From Comamonadaceae bacterium (GTDB lineage Bacteria > Pseudomonadota > Gammaproteobacteria > Burkholderiales > Burkholderiaceae_C): DNA of 6,264 nt. The notes below the pieces were generated by a model that saw only the letters and a program-made list of their open reading frames with translations, was not told the DNA's origin and ran no database searches. Every line of letters begins with the position of its first letter. Within the stretch, counting starts at the first letter, position 1. Positions 5,823 through 6,264 of this stretch are shown here, piece by piece. Position numbers and translations under genes: made by a program. The stretch lies in the NCBI GenBank assembly GCA_947454585.1, contig CANGML010000107.1:1-6264 (forward strand), given 5' to 3'.

Positions 5823-6264
5823 TCAGCGCAGCAAACCAGCCGCTAGAAACACCTCGCGCCATGCGGTCAATTTGCGCTCAAACGACCACGCCGCATGCGC
5901 CGGACTGGTCGATGGCAGGCGGTACACCGGCAGGCCCAAGGCTTGGGAGCGCTTGGCGTGTTTGAAGCTCTCGCCACCATTGTGGGCAATCGCTACCAAC
6001 GCTGGACACCATGTGCTCAGGCTCTGTAAATCATTGGGCTGCGCCAGTTCAATGTTGGCGTCTAGGCTTCCCTCGCGCTCGCATGCTGCGTAGACATCCC
6101 AGAGTCCAACGCCTTGATCTAGCAACCACTGGGCCCGCTCGGCATAGGGCAAGGCCAACACCTTCGCAGCATCTGAAGCCAAGAGCGTGGCGACGATTTT
6201 CCAAAACTGGTTCTGTGGGTGACCGTAATACTGCTGCGCCCGTAAGGACGCTACACCGGGAAAG
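5823..6264 (-). CDS. DNA-deoxyinosine (hypoxanthine) glycosylase, UDG superfamily family 6 type; 5' end outside window
   Basis: This protein is related to the family 6 (HDG) branch of the uracil-DNA glycosylase superfamily, whose characterised member removes hypoxanthine, formed by adenine deamination, from DNA. The frame is open to the right edge; 146 residues are visible and perhaps 10-20 are missing at the N-terminus. In order it shows F-P-G-V-A-S-L, then QYYGHPQNQFW with the Asn in the H-P-x-N-x-F-W motif, a middle VGLWDVYAACEREGSLDANI, a second motif V-A-I-A-H-N-G-G-E-S-F, and a C-terminal LPSTSPAHAAWSFERKLTAW, which is the superfamily motif 2-like loop. A TTG at 6182 could be mistaken for the start, but it would remove the N-terminal catalytic region, and the family sequence continues upstream of it. 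Specificity for hypoxanthine against uracil is taken from the family, not shown here. Confidence 0.88.
   Translation of the reverse strand, partial: FPGVASLRAQQYYGHPQNQFWKIVATLLASDAAKVLALPYAERAQWLLDQGVGLWDVYAACEREGSLDANIELAQPNDLQSLSTWCPALVAIAHNGGESFKHAKRSQALGLPVYRLPSTSPAHAAWSFERKLTAWREVFLAAGLLR

Noticed and set aside
5823..6182. Glycosylase gene as a complete 119-residue protein starting at TTG 6182
   Set aside because: The same frame continues upstream with F-P-G-V-A-S-L and Q-Y-Y-G-H-P-Q-N-Q-F-W, which are conserved N-terminal motifs of the family, so the gene runs past the window edge.
1..6264. Defence system, CRISPR array, toxin-antitoxin pair or mobile element
   Set aside because: I saw no direct-repeat array, transposase or recombinase motif, terminal inverted repeats or toxin-like small gene pair. 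The RidA-GNAT pair resembles a GNAT toxin-antitoxin only in size: there is no DNA-binding antitoxin partner, and the RidA fold is not one.

Overview
The window looks like chromosomal DNA from a betaproteobacterium of the order Burkholderiales. Within that order, a Comamonadaceae lineage (Limnohabitans, Rhodoferax or Curvibacter type) is my best guess. This rests on the wording of the Liv permeases and ATPases, the rarA neighbour, moderately high GC and GC-rich third positions. It is inference from remembered family sequences, not a search.

Layout, left to right. Positions 1-29 probably hold only the first codons of a gene read on the minus strand. From 35 to 3555 lies a compact minus-strand block in the transcription order livH-livM-livG-livF: two permeases and two ATPases of a branched-chain (hydrophobic) amino acid ABC importer. 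Gaps between these genes range from +5 bases to a 4-base overlap. Immediately upstream, with three bases between, is rarA (3559-4848, minus), the AAA+ replication-associated ATPase. The order in transcription is therefore rarA-livH-livM-livG-livF-(next gene), apparently one operon.

A 95-base divergent intergenic region (4849-4943) separates rarA from a plus-strand pair: a RidA/YjgF-family protein (4944-5420) and a small GNAT acetyltransferase (5421-5822) whose ATG directly abuts the RidA stop codon. The GNAT stop in turn directly abuts the stop codon of a minus-strand gene that runs off the right edge. That gene is a uracil-DNA-glycosylase-superfamily protein of the hypoxanthine (deoxyinosine) DNA glycosylase type, 3'-complete and missing only a short N-terminus.

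Functionally, the liv block forms the membrane and energy parts of an importer whose periplasmic binding protein is not encoded here. RarA and the glycosylase belong to replication-fork maintenance and base-damage repair. The RidA-like protein probably deals with reactive enamine/imine metabolites or a related small-molecule job. I see no tRNA, rRNA, CRISPR array, insertion sequence, phage gene or clear rho-independent terminator. Nothing here amounts to a convincing undescribed system; the points worth a second look concern gene arrangement and the less studied family members.
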